Assembly: GCA_009801085.1 (NCBI GenBank)
Contig: VNWV01000002.1
Span: 1-64,000, forward strand
Source: Lasiodiplodia sp. COLG20
Lineage: Eukaryota > Ascomycota > Dothideomycetes > Botryosphaeriales > Botryosphaeriaceae
Reading direction: 5' to 3'
DNA: 64,000 nucleotides
Both the position numbers and the translations under genes were made by a program. Of this stretch, positions 1 to 12,700 are shown piece by piece (positions within the stretch are counted from its first letter, which is position 1; the number at the start of each line of letters is the position of its first letter). The notes beneath the pieces are model-generated. The model was given only the letters and a program-made list of their open reading frames with translations, was not told the origin of the DNA and ran no database searches.

Positions 1-144
1 CCTAACCCTAACCCTAACCCTAACCCTAACCCTAACCCTAACCCTAACCCTAACCCTAACCCTAACCCTAACCCTAACCCTAACCCTAACTAACCCTAAC
101 CCTAACCCTAACCCTAACCCTAACTAACCCTAACTAACCCTAAA
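1..144. repeat. Telomere repeat tract
   Basis: This is a tandem array of CCCTAA units reading 5'->3' from the first base, so the left end of the window is a chromosome end with the C-rich strand shown. Toward the inner side, regular hexamers are interrupted by short CTAA units, giving CCCTAACTAA variants near 89-95 and 122-143. The array ends at an abrupt junction with AT-rich sequence. The TTAGGG-type repeat is the common one in filamentous ascomycetes. Confidence 0.98.
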
Positions 145-3100
145 TCGGTCGCGTAGTTCGTCGATATAAAGTAGAAGGTATTAGTTTTTAATAGTTATAT
201 TATTTAGAGCTTAGTAGTCTATATATAGTCGTAATTTTCTATCTAGTTTTAGTACGAATAGAATAGAAGAGGTCGTCGAGAACTAAAATAGTCGTATATA
301 ATCTTTTTTTAAATAGATTTTAATATATTTTTTAAGTATCTAAAGTTCTTTTTTAGATATAAAGTATAAGAGCTCGAACTTAGACGTAGTTTTTAGTATT
401 AGAAATATCTTATAATTCTATAGTTAGTATTTAAATAAAGCGTCTTCGCTTATTTTTTTCTTAAAGAGATTAAACTTATAATATTATAAAGATACTTAGT
501 CTAAAGAGTTCTCGATATTAGTAGCGCTAATTTATTAAAGATCGTATTTTATACGCTCTTAGAAATCTCGAAGTTTTTAGAGACTAATAGTTTATTTTTT
601 AAAGAGATAAGCGATTCTATAAACTTATTAAATCTTTAAAGATTATTAGATTTCGATCTTAATTCTTTAGAAAGTAGCGTATATCTAGAAGATTCTAGTA
701 GAAATACTATTCTTAACTTCTTTTTTAAGGGCTTTTTTAGAGATTTTACTAATTTATATTAGCTCGCTTCGAGTTACTTAGAGTTATACTAACGCTATTA
801 TAATATTAAATAGCTATCGCGCCTCGTTCTTTTCTTTAAATCTAAACTTTACTTCTCTAAATTTCTAGTCGATATATAGTTTTTATTTTCGAAGCTAGAG
901 ACGTTCTAGAATAATATTATACTCGAAGGTTTTTATAATATCTAAATATATTCTTTCTTAGTATTTTTCTCTAGCTAGTACGAGTTCTTAAATTTTTATA
1001 AGTATTAATTCTTCTTTATATATACTAGATAAGCTATCTACGATAATAAGTTTATAAAGATATTTCTTTTCTCGAAATTTAATATTATATTTTTCTATAA
1101 AGCGGGAATTAATATAATTATCCCTATTAGCTAAGTCGATTAGAACGTAGGCTTAACGTCTATTAGCGAGTATATTAATAATAAGATACTCAATATACTC
1201 TACTAAGAATTCGTCGTCGTCTATAATATATATATAAGAGAGTTTTTTTTTAGTATTATCGATCGTTATTACGATTATTTAAAAAGGCGCTAGAGACTAC
1301 GTCTTTACTTACCTTTAAATTAGAGACTTTTTTAGTTTTTTATCTCTAGCTAATATTTATAGATCTTTTTTAGTTTATAATAGCTTTCGTATTCGTCATT
1401 AGTATAATTAGTCTAATACTACTTATTATAGAAGTCCTCTACTTTCATTACTTATATAGCTAAGATTTAGCGTATTAACTTATTACTATTCTTATATTAG
1501 TAGATATAGTATCTCTTCTTATCGTAACGAAGATATAGATCTTTTTTATAACGTTAGTCTTTCTTTTTTTAGAATAGAGATCTATTACGTCTAACGCTAT
1601 TAAGATTTATAGATTCGCTAGAACTCGTTATATTTCTAGATTAGCTAGAGTTAGCTATAGAGTAGTTTAACTAAGTCGCTTTTTTATAACGATCATATAG
1701 TTAAGTATCGAGTTAAATAGCGATACGAACTACCTTCTAGTATAAATTAAATAGCTTAGTTCTAGTAAACTCGTTCTTAATATAGTTCTTTAGTCTCTCG
1801 TAATATAATATTTTAAGAACGTTATCGGGCTATTAAAGTTAAAAGATATAGAGTTAAAACTAAATAGTATAGATTACGATAGAGCTAGTTTATTTAAGAG
1901 TTTAGATTCGATAAACTATATCTTAATATTAGTTTTTATTTTTAAAGGTTTCTTAGAGTATCTTAGTAAAGTTATTAAAGTTATAGAATAGCTTTATAGT
2001 TTTCTTATACTAGTCTAGTTTACTAAAGTCTTCTTAGTAGGGTTCGAACTAATAAATAGTATTACTATAAAGATATAATTTAATAAAGAAGATTTTTTAA
2101 GATTTATCTTAAAAGATCGTTTCGAATAGATAAAAGTAAATTTATAGTTATCGTAGAAATTCGTCTAATTTTTCTCTAGTTTCGTCGAAGGTATCTAATT
2201 TCTTAATCTTAAACTTTAGATTAAAGGTTTAGATCGAAACCAGCTTAATAGATAGCGTAGATTTTAAAATTCTTATAGTACGGTTAATCGTAAAGACTTA
2301 TTCTCTAATAAAGTATTCTAGAAGAACGTATATATAGTCTTTTAATATATTTAGAAATAGCCGTAGTCTACTAATATCGTAGAAAAGAGACGCGATCTCT
2401 AATACGTAGACTTTTAAGATAAGTATACGTATTTCTATATTAGAGTTTCTAGAGATATTAAATTAAATATTACGTACTTAGTCCTTCGCGTCTAAAAGAA
2501 AAGTACGAATTTTAATCTAGATTATTATAGTTAGTACTACGATAATCTTATCTTTAATATCTATAAGATAGTAATTAAAGTATTACGCTAGAATTTAAGA
2601 AGAAAGAAAAAGATAAAAACGTTAAAAAAGATATAGCGCGTTAAGAGTTTACTATCGCTATCTAAGATATTATTAGATACTATATTTAGAAAATAGTAGT
2701 CGTAGTTAAATAGAAAAGATAATAGAAGAGGTATAAGATAATAATTAGAATTAACTATAAAGATTCTATCTATTATAACGAGTATAATTTATATATATAG
2801 AGTAATTAGTACGATTAGTATTAGTTACTTATAGTAATTAAGATAACTAGAGTAATTAGAATGACGAAAAGAATTTAGTAACTCGAATTAGTAGATTTAA
2901 GTATAACTAGATCGATTAAAATAATCGTACTAAATTAGCGTTTATTAGTTACGTAGACGGTAAGTCGTATAAAATTCTAATTTTTCTACTACTATTAAGT
3001 ATGTCGTAATAGTTTCTTTATATTATTTAAGATACTTCTCTACTCTAGCTAGAGTAGCTTTATCTTTTTAGTTTTCGTCGTTTATTTCGTTAAGTTTAGA

Positions 3101-5095
3101 CGTACTATCGTAGAATTCTTTAATATCGCTATTTATTAGATTATTATTTAAAGGTAGCGTTTCGATAAAGTCGTTAATTTTCTACTATTTTAGTATTTAT
3201 AGAGTAACGTTAACGCGTTAAAATTACTTAGAATACTATTCGACGCCGTCTTTTTCGCTCTTATAGATAAGATAATTATTATCGTAGTAAATAGTCTAGC
3301 TTATAGCCGTATAGCTAACTATTTTTATAATTATAAAGAAGACTTCTTAAAGTTCTTTTTAATCTCTCTTATAGATAGTCGTATTTTAACGTATCTTTTT
3401 CTTTTATAGATAGTTCTATTAGTATATCTTATTCTATTTTTCTCTATACTAGAAATATAGTCTCTTATTAAAGCGTTTTTATTTCTAGAATATAAACTTT
3501 CGTCGTTAGATATTTTTACTCTTTCTCTTATTATAAAGCTTTTTTTCGTCTTTATAAGCTACGTCGAGTTCTATAGTATCGCCTCTATTTTAGATATAGC
3601 GTAACGGTTTTTAAAAATTTCTTAGTCGATACGTCTTTTAGTCTTAATCGTATTCGTTCTAAAGTTATTCTATCTTAAAAGCTAGTTAAATTATAGCTTT
3701 TAGAGTTTTAGTATTATCGTAGAAGGCTATTATCTTTTTAATTTTATTCTTTAGCTCTTTATAATATAGAGTTTTAAGCGTAAGATCTAAATATTCTTTA
3801 ACTAAAAATACTACGTTCTAGAACTTAGTAGTATAATTTTAAATAGACTCTTTTTACGTTATTTCTAGTAGATTATAAGTAACTTAGTAGGTCTTATCTA
3901 GCTCACTAAAGATTTACTTTAAAGCGGTAGTAAAGTTTTAATAGTTCGTAAAGAGTTATTAAATAGTCTCGATTTAGTAGAAAGAAGATCTAGTTTAATA
4001 CTCTCTTTTAAACGATTAAAACTATTACTCTACTACGTCTCTAAAATAGATACTAGCGTAGAGAATCTAATTCTTTAGTTCTATAAATTATTCTTAGAAA
4101 AAGTAGATATAATCGTCTAGTTACGATAAAAAGATCTACGTTTTCTTACGGTCTTCGTAGTATAGATTAGACTTAGATATCTTAATCTTAGTCGCTAGTA
4201 GTATTTAGAAGGTCTAGACGACTTAGACTCGAAGAACGTTATTTTACGTACGTAGTTTCTAAATTATTCTCTATAGTTCTTCGTTAGAAGAAATCGTATT
4301 CGCTTATAGAAAAGAGACTATAGACTTATTATCTATATTATTTATACTAACCGTAGTATTAACTATAATTAGTATCTATTTATTAGTAATTTCTATACTA
4401 GATTAATACTTTTTATTTTAGTTATCTTTCTTCTCTTATAAAAATAATAGTTAAAGTATAACGATAGACTTCTTCTACTAAGCTTTAAAGTTATCTAGTA
4501 GATTAGATAAATTATAAAGGTTTATCTTAAAGAGATAAGAGAGAAAGAATAATAATTAGATAAAAGAGTATTACGTAATTATATAATATATAATAAGTCG
4601 GTTATCTCTAACTAAAGAGTCTTAATTAGAACTTTAAGTTAACTACGAAGAGTTAAAGATCTAGCTAAGAAGTATATTTATATACTATAGAAAAGCTAGT
4701 TATAATCTAAGAAGTCCTTATAAGTCTAACTCGTAAGGGCTTAGATTAAGCTATCGCGAGCCTAGCTCTTAAGAACTCGCTATAAATCGTACGTAACTTA
4801 GACGCTTAGAGCGTTCTTCTATCTTTCGAACGGTTATAATATTATACTATATCTTATTCGTTCTTCTTTTTATTTACTTTTCGTCTTTCTACCTTCGCGC
4901 GCTTCTTTAAGACGATTATTCGTCTAGATCTTCGACTCTTAGCTTAACTCTATAGTTCTTCGTCCCGTAGAAGATTTTCTAGTCCGTACTTTCTTCTAGA
5001 GTTACCGCGTCCTCGTAGGCGTTCTTTCCGTACGGGTTTCGGCTACTACCTACTAGTATTCTCGTACGCGCCGTTATTCCGTATCCTCTAGATTC
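145..5095. repeat. RIP-destroyed subtelomeric repeat block
   Basis: This is about 5 kb of AT-rich sequence with no credible open reading frame on either strand. Read base by base, the dinucleotides CA and TG are almost absent (only a handful seen, e.g. near 1190, 1397, 2871, 3902), while TA is very abundant and CG is kept. Loss of CpA on both strands with gain of TpA is the signature of RIP, which mutates duplicated DNA in many Pezizomycotina. The sequence was therefore once multi-copy, such as a transposon or telomere-linked element, but it is too decayed to name. GC content climbs over the last 200 bases before normal composition resumes. Confidence 0.9.
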
Positions 5096-5225
5096 CCGTG
5101 CGGGATCTAGAGCCGTACGGCTCTTCCGCCCGCGAGGCTTATTAGTCCTTGCGGCGAGTTTTCCCGTGCGGGCTTTCTACCCTTGGGGTTATAAAGCCCG
5201 TGTTTCCTAGGGTTCGTAACAATAT

Positions 5226-6115
5226 GGTGTAAACTCTTCCGGGTTTATCTCTAAGCCACGGGTGTTAACCAACGATTCGCCGTCCGAGGGACTGCTCGAA
5301 CCACGAGCTGGGCTGTCTACGCGGCATGGAAGGCAGCAGTCTTGTCTCAAGGGCCGAGAGATTAAGCGCACCCTGAGTAGCGGCAGAACAAGGTTCAAGA
5401 CGGGGAATCGTTTGCATGGTGGGAATGAATCCGTGGCAGGGAAAAGGAACCTCGGTATTTCAGTTGCAGGCTAAGCGTTTCAAAGATCAGAGCTGGCGAG
5501 AACGAAAAGCCGCAGCACTGTCTAGGTACTAGGTGCGAGTAAGGGGCTCGCATGGGTATTAGTTACATGTAATCTGGAGGCGTCGAGGGTATTCTGCATT
5601 GAAGCGTGGCTGAGAGTTTTGTTGGGCTGCAAGGCTGAGCGTGGGGGCAGAATGCCGTCCCAATCCCTAACACAGATACGATATTCTTTAGATGGCCAAG
5701 GTACGGACTCTATAGGGCTGTTCCGGAAAATTTTCTGACGGGAATAAGTAAGCTGTTGTGGCCCCCAATCTACCAACACTCTGATTTGGAGCAGTGGGGG
5801 CCACGGAAAACAATTACGAATTCTGGAAGCGAAGCCGTTCTAAATTCTACAACATTAGGGCAGATCTTGCGACGATTCATTCCCCAAACGGCACGTTCGA
5901 CGTTACAACCATGCAATCGTGCATCTTCGCGGCATCATCGTTAGCTAAAATGGGACAATGCATGGAAGCATAAGCACTAGGGCTCATAGCCAAGCTCTAA
6001 CCTTCTTGGCGTTGTACACAGCTGAATCCACTGGTGCAGTTGTGTCAGATTGACCGACATATAACGAATGACGGCATGCGACTAATAGAACAAGCCCTGT
6101 CTTGTTACTCCAACC
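5226..6115. other. Non-coding flank with stem-loop and inverted repeat arm
   Basis: No gene could be supported here. Two structures are visible. A perfect 10-bp inverted repeat, GTGGCCCCCA at 5758-5767 and TGGGGGCCAC at 5795-5804, could form a hairpin with a 27-nt loop. About 5709-5783 matches, in inverted orientation, the 3' end of the membrane-protein gene near 8410-8487. Confidence 0.6.
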
Positions 6116-8414
6116 ATGAACTCTCAATCCAAACTCGTTTCTGACCATGAGAGTGTGTACACCGGCATCTGGGTCGACTGGACCAAAGGCTCGATTTTAG
6201 GAGCGACTCTGACGGTAACCAGCCGTAACGGTACTTTACTGATCGCATTCCTTGCCCTGTTTATAAGCGTGGTTGGGACCCAGTTCTGGAGGATCGCTTG
6301 CTATGGAATGCACCATTACTTTTCCTCCAAGGCGTCCAGAGACGCCCTTCATCATCAACGTCAGGCAATTCTCAGAAACGCGGCGAACGGAACATACGGA
6401 CTCTGTATTTCTGCTCTGGCTTTATGGGCCTGGGCAAGAGACAAGACGGCTGCACGACCATATCGACGATTGCTCCCTCTGATGGTGATAGCGATTTGTA
6501 TCACACTGGGCTTCGCGGCCGCCAGTACATTTTCTTCCAAGATTGCTGGCGCCCCTGGAAATCATGTCTTACTTTCCAGTCCTTTGTGCGGATCTCTCGA
6601 CATTCCCAATGGCGCGAATAGGAACTACCTCTATCGATATCTCTACCCTTATCAGGCTGAGGTTTTATCGTCAGATGCAAGTTATGCACAACAGTGTTAT
6701 CCCGACGAGACGAGCGCGCGCTGTGAGCAGTACGTCAAGCGGCGCCTTCCCGTCACGGTGACGCGCAACGCACCCTGTCCCTTCCAAAAAGACCCCAGCA
6801 TTTGTAAGCTGGCAGAGGGCAACATCATATTTGACACAGGCTATCTGGACAGCCACTTCGACCTCGGAATCAATGCCCCGGAAAAAGATCGAGTGCAGTT
6901 CCGGCGAGTTACCACCTGCGCACCCTTGGTCACAGAAGGGTATAAGGATTCGGTTCAGGTTGAGGGCGCTAAAGCAAATTACACGCGATATTTCTACGGT
7001 CCGAATACTGCACAGTCATCTGAGCCAAATGCACCCACATATGTGTATCCAGAATGGTCATTTTTAGAGTGGAAAACGTCAACCTTCATATCTGGAGAGA
7101 AGAGCGAATACTCTCTAGGGTACGTATACACCGCTTCCGTATATTTGGACGGTCTGACCAATGCAATGAAGTGGCAATCAATACAGGACCCAAAACGGAC
7201 AGATCAACACCACATGGGGAACCTGGACACCTATTCCATCCCTCATGATGCCCGACGCCGATGTGACTCTGACCTTCCTCTCCCCGAACTGGATCTTATT
7301 CGCCGAGGAAGTTGACGATCCATTGTACTCTGCCCATCGACACATCGCGAAGCTTAGAGCGGACACTGGCGAAGGAAGCGGGGCCACAATCGACGCCATC
7401 ATCGCCGACGAGCCCGCATCTCCCCTCGTCTGCATCTCCCAGCAACAGTACTGCAACCCCAATCTCGACGCCGGCGCCCGCTGCGCGCCTATGGCCAGCA
7501 GTCTCGATTCCTTCCGGCTTGGCGAAGCGCTCTGGCCGGACGAACAGCAAAAGCGCATCCACCGCTGGTTCTGGCTCCTCATCGACAACAGCGCCGACAT
7601 CGCCGCCGTCCAAGGCACCCTGTCCACGTCCTCGCTGTTTTCCCGCTTCCGCAAGCAGTCTGGCTTCCAGGGCCCGCTCGCCGCGGACCAGTGGCAGCAG
7701 GATCTCGAGTACCAGCACAACGTCTCCCTGTCCAACCTCCAAAGCATGGCCGTGCTCTTCGCAAACGGGCCGTCCGACCCGGACGTGCTGCAGTACCGCC
7801 AGCCCCCGCGCAACGCGCAAGAGCGCAGGCTCTGTCGCAGCCAGGTACGTTAACGCACGCGGTCCGAGTCTCTGCTTCCCAAAAGCGAAGTTTCCACAGC
7901 TGACCCCTCCCCGAAGAAAGTTTTCAGCCGCGCCTACCTCAACTTTTCCATCCTCGGCCTGTCGCTGACGCTCGCCATCGGCAGCGCTATCATCGTCCTT
8001 TCCTACCTTCTCGAGCCGGTTGTGAGCTATTTCCAGCGGCGCCGCAACTTGGACCCGTACGCCCGCCTAGAGTGGGCGAGCAATGAAACGCTCCAGCTGC
8101 AGCGGCTAGCGCACGAGGAGCTGGGTGTCGGGTCGTGGAGGAGATGCCTCGAGGCTGTGCCGACGACGGGGAGAGGTGAGAGGTTGGCGGTGCTAGATGT
8201 GGGGGATTTGAAACACCCCAGGTTGAGGGCGGTAGGGCCCGGATTAGAGGCTGTCATAGCCGTGGAGAGTGAGGAGGGGAGAAGCTTGGTAAACAGGGAA
8301 GATGAGAAGGAGGATGATGAAGTTGCGGTTGAGAGCATTGGAAGAGAAGATGAAGACATAATTCCTTTGGGGATTGATGAGAGGCGCGTACATAAAAGAG
8401 GGGAGTGTTGGTGA
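6116..8414 (+). CDS. Multi-pass membrane protein, paralogue A
   Basis: Unrecognised fungal membrane protein. The model joins 6116-7119, 7172-7844 and 7917-8414, giving 724 aa. Both introns (52 and 72 nt) have GT..AG ends and keep frame. Hydrophobic segments lie at about residues 40-65, 95-110 and 125-145, followed by a large Cys-containing, N-glycosylatable loop. One more segment lies near residue 570 (ILGLSLTLAIGSAIIVLSYL), before a cytoplasmic-type acidic tail. It is clearly homologous along its length to the gene at 42480-44561: shared ILGATLT/IFGATLT, HHQ..A..RN.ANG and YARLEWASNETL..QRLAHEELG blocks. Intron 1 is at the identical position in both; intron 2 is unique to this copy. It is the first gene inside the telomere. 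Function unknown; no enzyme motif seen. Confidence 0.8.
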
Positions 8415-8721
8415 ATTGGAGGCCATAACAGCTTGCTTATCCCCTGTGTGATAGCCGTAAGAAAGCTTTTCCGGAACAGCCTACTCTGGAAAAAGGACCT
8501 CGGGAGACTCAGATCAGACTCCTTCCTGATTCAGGCGTAATCGGGCAATAGTCTCTGACGATGCCGCAGCGCTTGTCCAACCAACAACCCGGAGTTTGCT
8601 AATATCCGGACAGGACCGGTGTTAAGGAATTAACTCCAGCATCTTTTAGATACTTTATAAAGCTTCCGTAGAAAATTGAAAGTGAATGCCATTAATCAAT
8701 ACTTCCACGAGCCTTTGCATC
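8415..8721. other. Intergenic, inverted repeat arm and epimerase promoter
   Basis: About 8410-8487 is the right arm of an inverted repeat whose left arm is at about 5709-5783, so the two arms bracket the membrane-protein gene. The rest should hold the promoter of the epimerase gene. No other feature was seen. Confidence 0.5.
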
Positions 8722-9663
8722 ATGGCCAAGCAGCGCATTTTCATGACCGGCGGCAGCGGCTACATCGGCTCCGCTGTGACCGAGCTCGCCATCTCCTGTG
8801 GTTACGAAGTGTACAGCCTCTCCTGCACAGAGGCCAGCGATGCCAAATTGACTGCACTGGGTGCCACTCCGGTGCGAGGCGACCTGAACTCCCTCGACGT
8901 GCTGCGCCAGCAGAGCGCCGCAGCCGACATCGTCTTTCATCTCGCCGACTCGCTCACCGACGACTGGGGCCAGGACTACGCCAAAGTTGTGGCCACGGAT
9001 GCCGCTGCCGTCGACGCCATGGGTGCCGGCTTGGAAGGCACCCACAAGCCCTTCGTCGTGACGTCCGGATCTCTGGTTGTAGCCGCCACCGGCGCCGAGA
9101 CGGACGAGGATTCACCGCTGTGGGAAAAGCCGCTTAACGACCGCATCAAGTCCGAGCAGCACGCCCTCGAGCTCTGCAAGAAGAGCATTCGCGTCTCTGT
9201 CATCCGCCTGCCCCCCTTCGTCTATGGCCGTGGTGGCAGCGGAGTTAGGCTGTTCATGACCATGTTCGCCAACGCCGGCAAAGCCACGCTCGTCGACAGC
9301 GGGAATACCCCAACCTCTGCAGTGCATGTCGATGACGCCGCCACGCTGTACCTTCTGGCCGCGGAAAAGGCGAAAGCGGGGGATGTTTTCAACGGCGTGT
9401 CGGGAAATGTCACGTTTCGTGCTTTGACCGAGGCCATGGCGAAGGCGCTCGGTCTTCCGGTGCACGAGTTGGGTCACGGCGAGGCGGAGGTGCAGTTTGG
9501 CGGCTTCTTTGCACGCTTTCTTAGCACGGAGAATTGGGCATCTGGAGCGAAGGCTAGGAAAGAGCTGGGGTGGGACCCAAAGGGCGCTGATATCATTGAT
9601 GAGGTAGAGACTGGTTCCTATGCTACCGTCGTTCAGGATCTGAAGAAGACAGCTGCCCCATAG
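8722..9663 (+). CDS. NAD-dependent epimerase/dehydratase (extended SDR)
   Basis: A single-exon extended short-chain dehydrogenase of 313 aa. It opens with the Rossmann nucleotide-binding motif TGGSGYIGS within the first 20 residues, and has FHLAD in the usual second-strand position and a substrate-domain PPFVYGRGG motif. The conserved family start MAKQRIFMTGG favours the ATG at 8722, which has a good context (catcATGG), over an in-frame ATG 36 nt upstream. The active-site YxxxK is not obvious, so the reaction cannot be predicted. It converges on the polyketide synthase with only 51 bp between stop codons and may act on the polyketide or a sugar-like intermediate. Eighty bases of this gene (8737-8816) recur almost unchanged at 51221-51300. 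Confidence 0.85.
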   Translation: MAKQRIFMTGGSGYIGSAVTELAISCGYEVYSLSCTEASDAKLTALGATPVRGDLNSLDVLRQQSAAADIVFHLADSLTDDWGQDYAKVVATDAAAVDAMGAGLEGTHKPFVVTSGSLVVAATGAETDEDSPLWEKPLNDRIKSEQHALELCKKSIRVSVIRLPPFVYGRGGSGVRLFMTMFANAGKATLVDSGNTPTSAVHVDDAATLYLLAAEKAKAGDVFNGVSGNVTFRALTEAMAKALGLPVHELGHGEAEVQFGGFFARFLSTENWASGAKARKELGWDPKGADIIDEVETGSYATVVQDLKKTAAP

Positions 9664-9714
9664 CTTTGACGCATCGCTGCAATGAAATTCTAAGTAATTA
9701 CTGTATAAATGAAC

Positions 9715-12700
9715 TCAAGGTGCTTTCATAAGGAGATACGTGTCCCCATCGCTCTGGACAGCGGGTCGGAATTTGTTCTTCAAGCCTTCGGCAGCAGTCT
9801 TTGCCAGTTGACGGATCGAGCCCGAGTTCGAAATCTCCAGAACGCTGATCTCCAATCCCAGGCTCTGGCGCCACCAATTCTTGATCTCTATGGCCACCAA
9901 TGAATCGATTCCAAGCGCAGTCAAAGACAAGTCGACGTCTAACTCTTCTTCTGGCTTCAACATCAGACTGTAGATGCGGGTGCCGATTTCCTGAGCCAGT
10001 ATGTCCACGTTTGCGGGCACGTCCAGCATGGCCGGCATGGTGGCCACTTCAGCAAGAAACCTCTTCAGATCTGCACCACCGGCTGTGGTCGAGCCTTGAG
10101 TAGCCGTCTCCGTGTTGCGGTACTGTGCCATGCGCACATCTCGCTTCCAGATAGATCGGTTGTTCGGCTCAGTGAGTGGGCGGGTGGAGCGAAGGCCGAT
10201 GACCAGCTCTGCAGGGCTCATGAACCCCTTGGGAGATGGGGTTGGGGACATTTGCCGCTGCATCTGGTATTCCAACGCATCGAGCAGATCCTGTTCTTGC
10301 AAGGTGTGGTTGCACAGCGCCTTCAGCTGATCAAGCACCCCGGCGTTCTGACTGACATAGCCCACGTCCTCCATCACTCCAACGTTGAGAACGCTGGCTG
10401 GAAGTCCGAGCGAGTGGCGGTATTGTGTGAATGCAGACAGGAATGCGTTGGCAGCCGCATAGTTAGCCTGACCGATCTGTCCCACAATACAGGATATCGA
10501 ACTGAAGACGATGAAGAAGTCCAGTGTTGCCTGGGAAAGGGCGTGGTGCAAATTTTCTGCTCCTCGAACCTTTGGTTCAATAGCAGCAAGCCACTCTTCA
10601 TGGGTGAACTGTAAGAAGGCGCGGTCCTGCATATACCTGTCAGCTGGATGACATCGATTTCGCCATGTGAACTTACCCTCAAAACCATAGACATGTGCAT
10701 GACTCCTGCGATTGGCTTTCCAGCTTCCCGAACAGCACGCTCAACATCCTTCAGATGAGCTACGCTGCCACGAACAGCCTGAACTCGGCAGCCCTGGGAG
10801 TGAAGCTCACTGAAGAAAGCCTTATCTTCAGCCGTGTCGCCTGCCGTCCGCGACAGGTAGATGATGTGCCTGGCTCCATTTTCCACCATCCAGTTGGACA
10901 CGGCCCGGCCCAAACCGCCCAGACCTCCGCAAAGGAGGTAACTTGCGTCTGAACGGAGTTTGAATGCGGATCGGGTAGGCACCGTTTCGACGTCTGTCTG
11001 TTGCTCAGGCATCGTTACTACAAGCTTACCAATATGCTGCCCTTTTTGCATGTAGCGGAATGTCTCGATAATCTCCGAGGCAGCAAAAGTCCTGACCGGC
11101 CTGATGGGTTGAATCGAACCACGGCGGTAAAACTCCATGCACTGATCGAGCAGCCTGCAGAGCGGTCAGCTCATTATCAAAATCAGCCATCTTTTCTGAT
11201 GTCTTACCTTCTGCACACTTGCGGTCTCTCGACAGCAAGCTGAGCGAGATCGATTCCGACGAAAGTTCGATTGGCCTCGAAGAGATCCATGTTCAGCATG
11301 CCGTGGCCCACGAAGTCTCGTTTGCCAATCTCAAGCATCTTTCCGAACTCGGCAACGCATTTCCATGAGGCATGAAGAAGCTCTCCAGAGAGAGAGTTCA
11401 ACACAAGATCGACACCGCGTCCGCCCGTGGCGGCGAGCACACCTCCGAGGAAGGAAGCATCTCTTGAGTTGAAGATGCGGTCTTGAGAAATGCCAAACGT
11501 CTCCTTCAGATGCCTTGCCTTTTCCTCGTTGCCGACGGTCACAAAAATCTACATCTTATCAGCCTCGTGCGGGCAACTGATCAACGATATATCTTACCTC
11601 GGCTCCGATCATCCGGCACAGCTGAATAGCCGCGAGTCCTACACCTCCGCATGCGGAATGGATCAAGACGGTCTGTCCTTTCTCAAGGTGTCCAAGTGTC
11701 ATCAACGCATAGATGGCAGTGCTGTAGACGCAAGGCATAGTCGCACCGTCCTCGAAACTTAGGCTATCCGGCATCTTGGCGCACAAGTTGGCCGAGATGA
11801 CCAGACGCGTGGCGAAGCAGCCGTGATCGAAGACCAGAACCCTGTCGCCGACCTTGAGGTCCTCAACACCAGAGCCAACCTTGCGGATGACTCCGGTCCC
11901 TTCGAGGCCGAGTCCGGGTTTGGTTCCTTTGACGATGCCCATGGCCACGAGCACGTCCTGTCAGAGTCAGTTTAATTCTCCCAACGACTGTTTTGGCCCG
12001 TACCTTGAAATTCATGCCGACCGCCCTCGGCTCAACCTCAACCTCGTCCTCCCCCAGGCTCTCCTCGCCCCTCCTCTCCTCGACCCACTGCAGCGTCCGC
12101 AGCTGGCCCGTGCGGCCAATGTCTAGCTTCTTGGGCGCATCTTGCACGGCCGCGCACAGCCGATCCGCCACACCAACCCAGCGGAACCGCGGCACGTGGA
12201 CGCGGCCGCCGAAGAAGGCGTACTCGTAATCAGGGTCGAGTATGGCGTCGGCGTTGGCGTTCTTCCTGGCGGCGGTGAAGTGTTCAAAGACGCGGACGAT
12301 GGCGCCTTCTTCGTTCTTGGCGTCGTTGGCGGCGACCTCGAGCGTGCCGAACGCAAGCGACAGCTCCGATCTCACTGTGCGCGCGACGCCGATGCTCTGG
12401 CCGTAGCGGGGATCGTGGCAGCCGGCCTGCGCGGGGCGCGTCACCCACAGGATGCTGGGGCTGCCTGAAGCGTTGCCGAGCGCGCCCAAGTAGGTCTGGA
12501 AGGCGGCGAGGGCGGGGGCGGCGATATCGGCGAAGAAGGGGCCGGCCAGGTCGAGGATGGCGAGGACGTCCCGGCCGTCGGTGGGCGGGGCGTCGGCGAG
12601 GGTCTGGGGCACGGCGGTGATGCCGGCGGTGAGGAGAGAGGCGCTGAGGCGCTCGACGGCGGCGTCTTGGCCGGGAGCGTATAGCAGCGTCACTTCGCGG

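Noticed and set aside
1..5200. A named transposon or telomere-linked helicase in the AT-rich block
   Set aside because: Decay is too complete to support any family by reading; naming one would be a guess.
7178..7813. Long minus-strand frame opposite the first membrane-protein gene
   Set aside because: It lies wholly over exon 2 of a gene with a well-conserved paralogue; it is a GC-rich antisense shadow.
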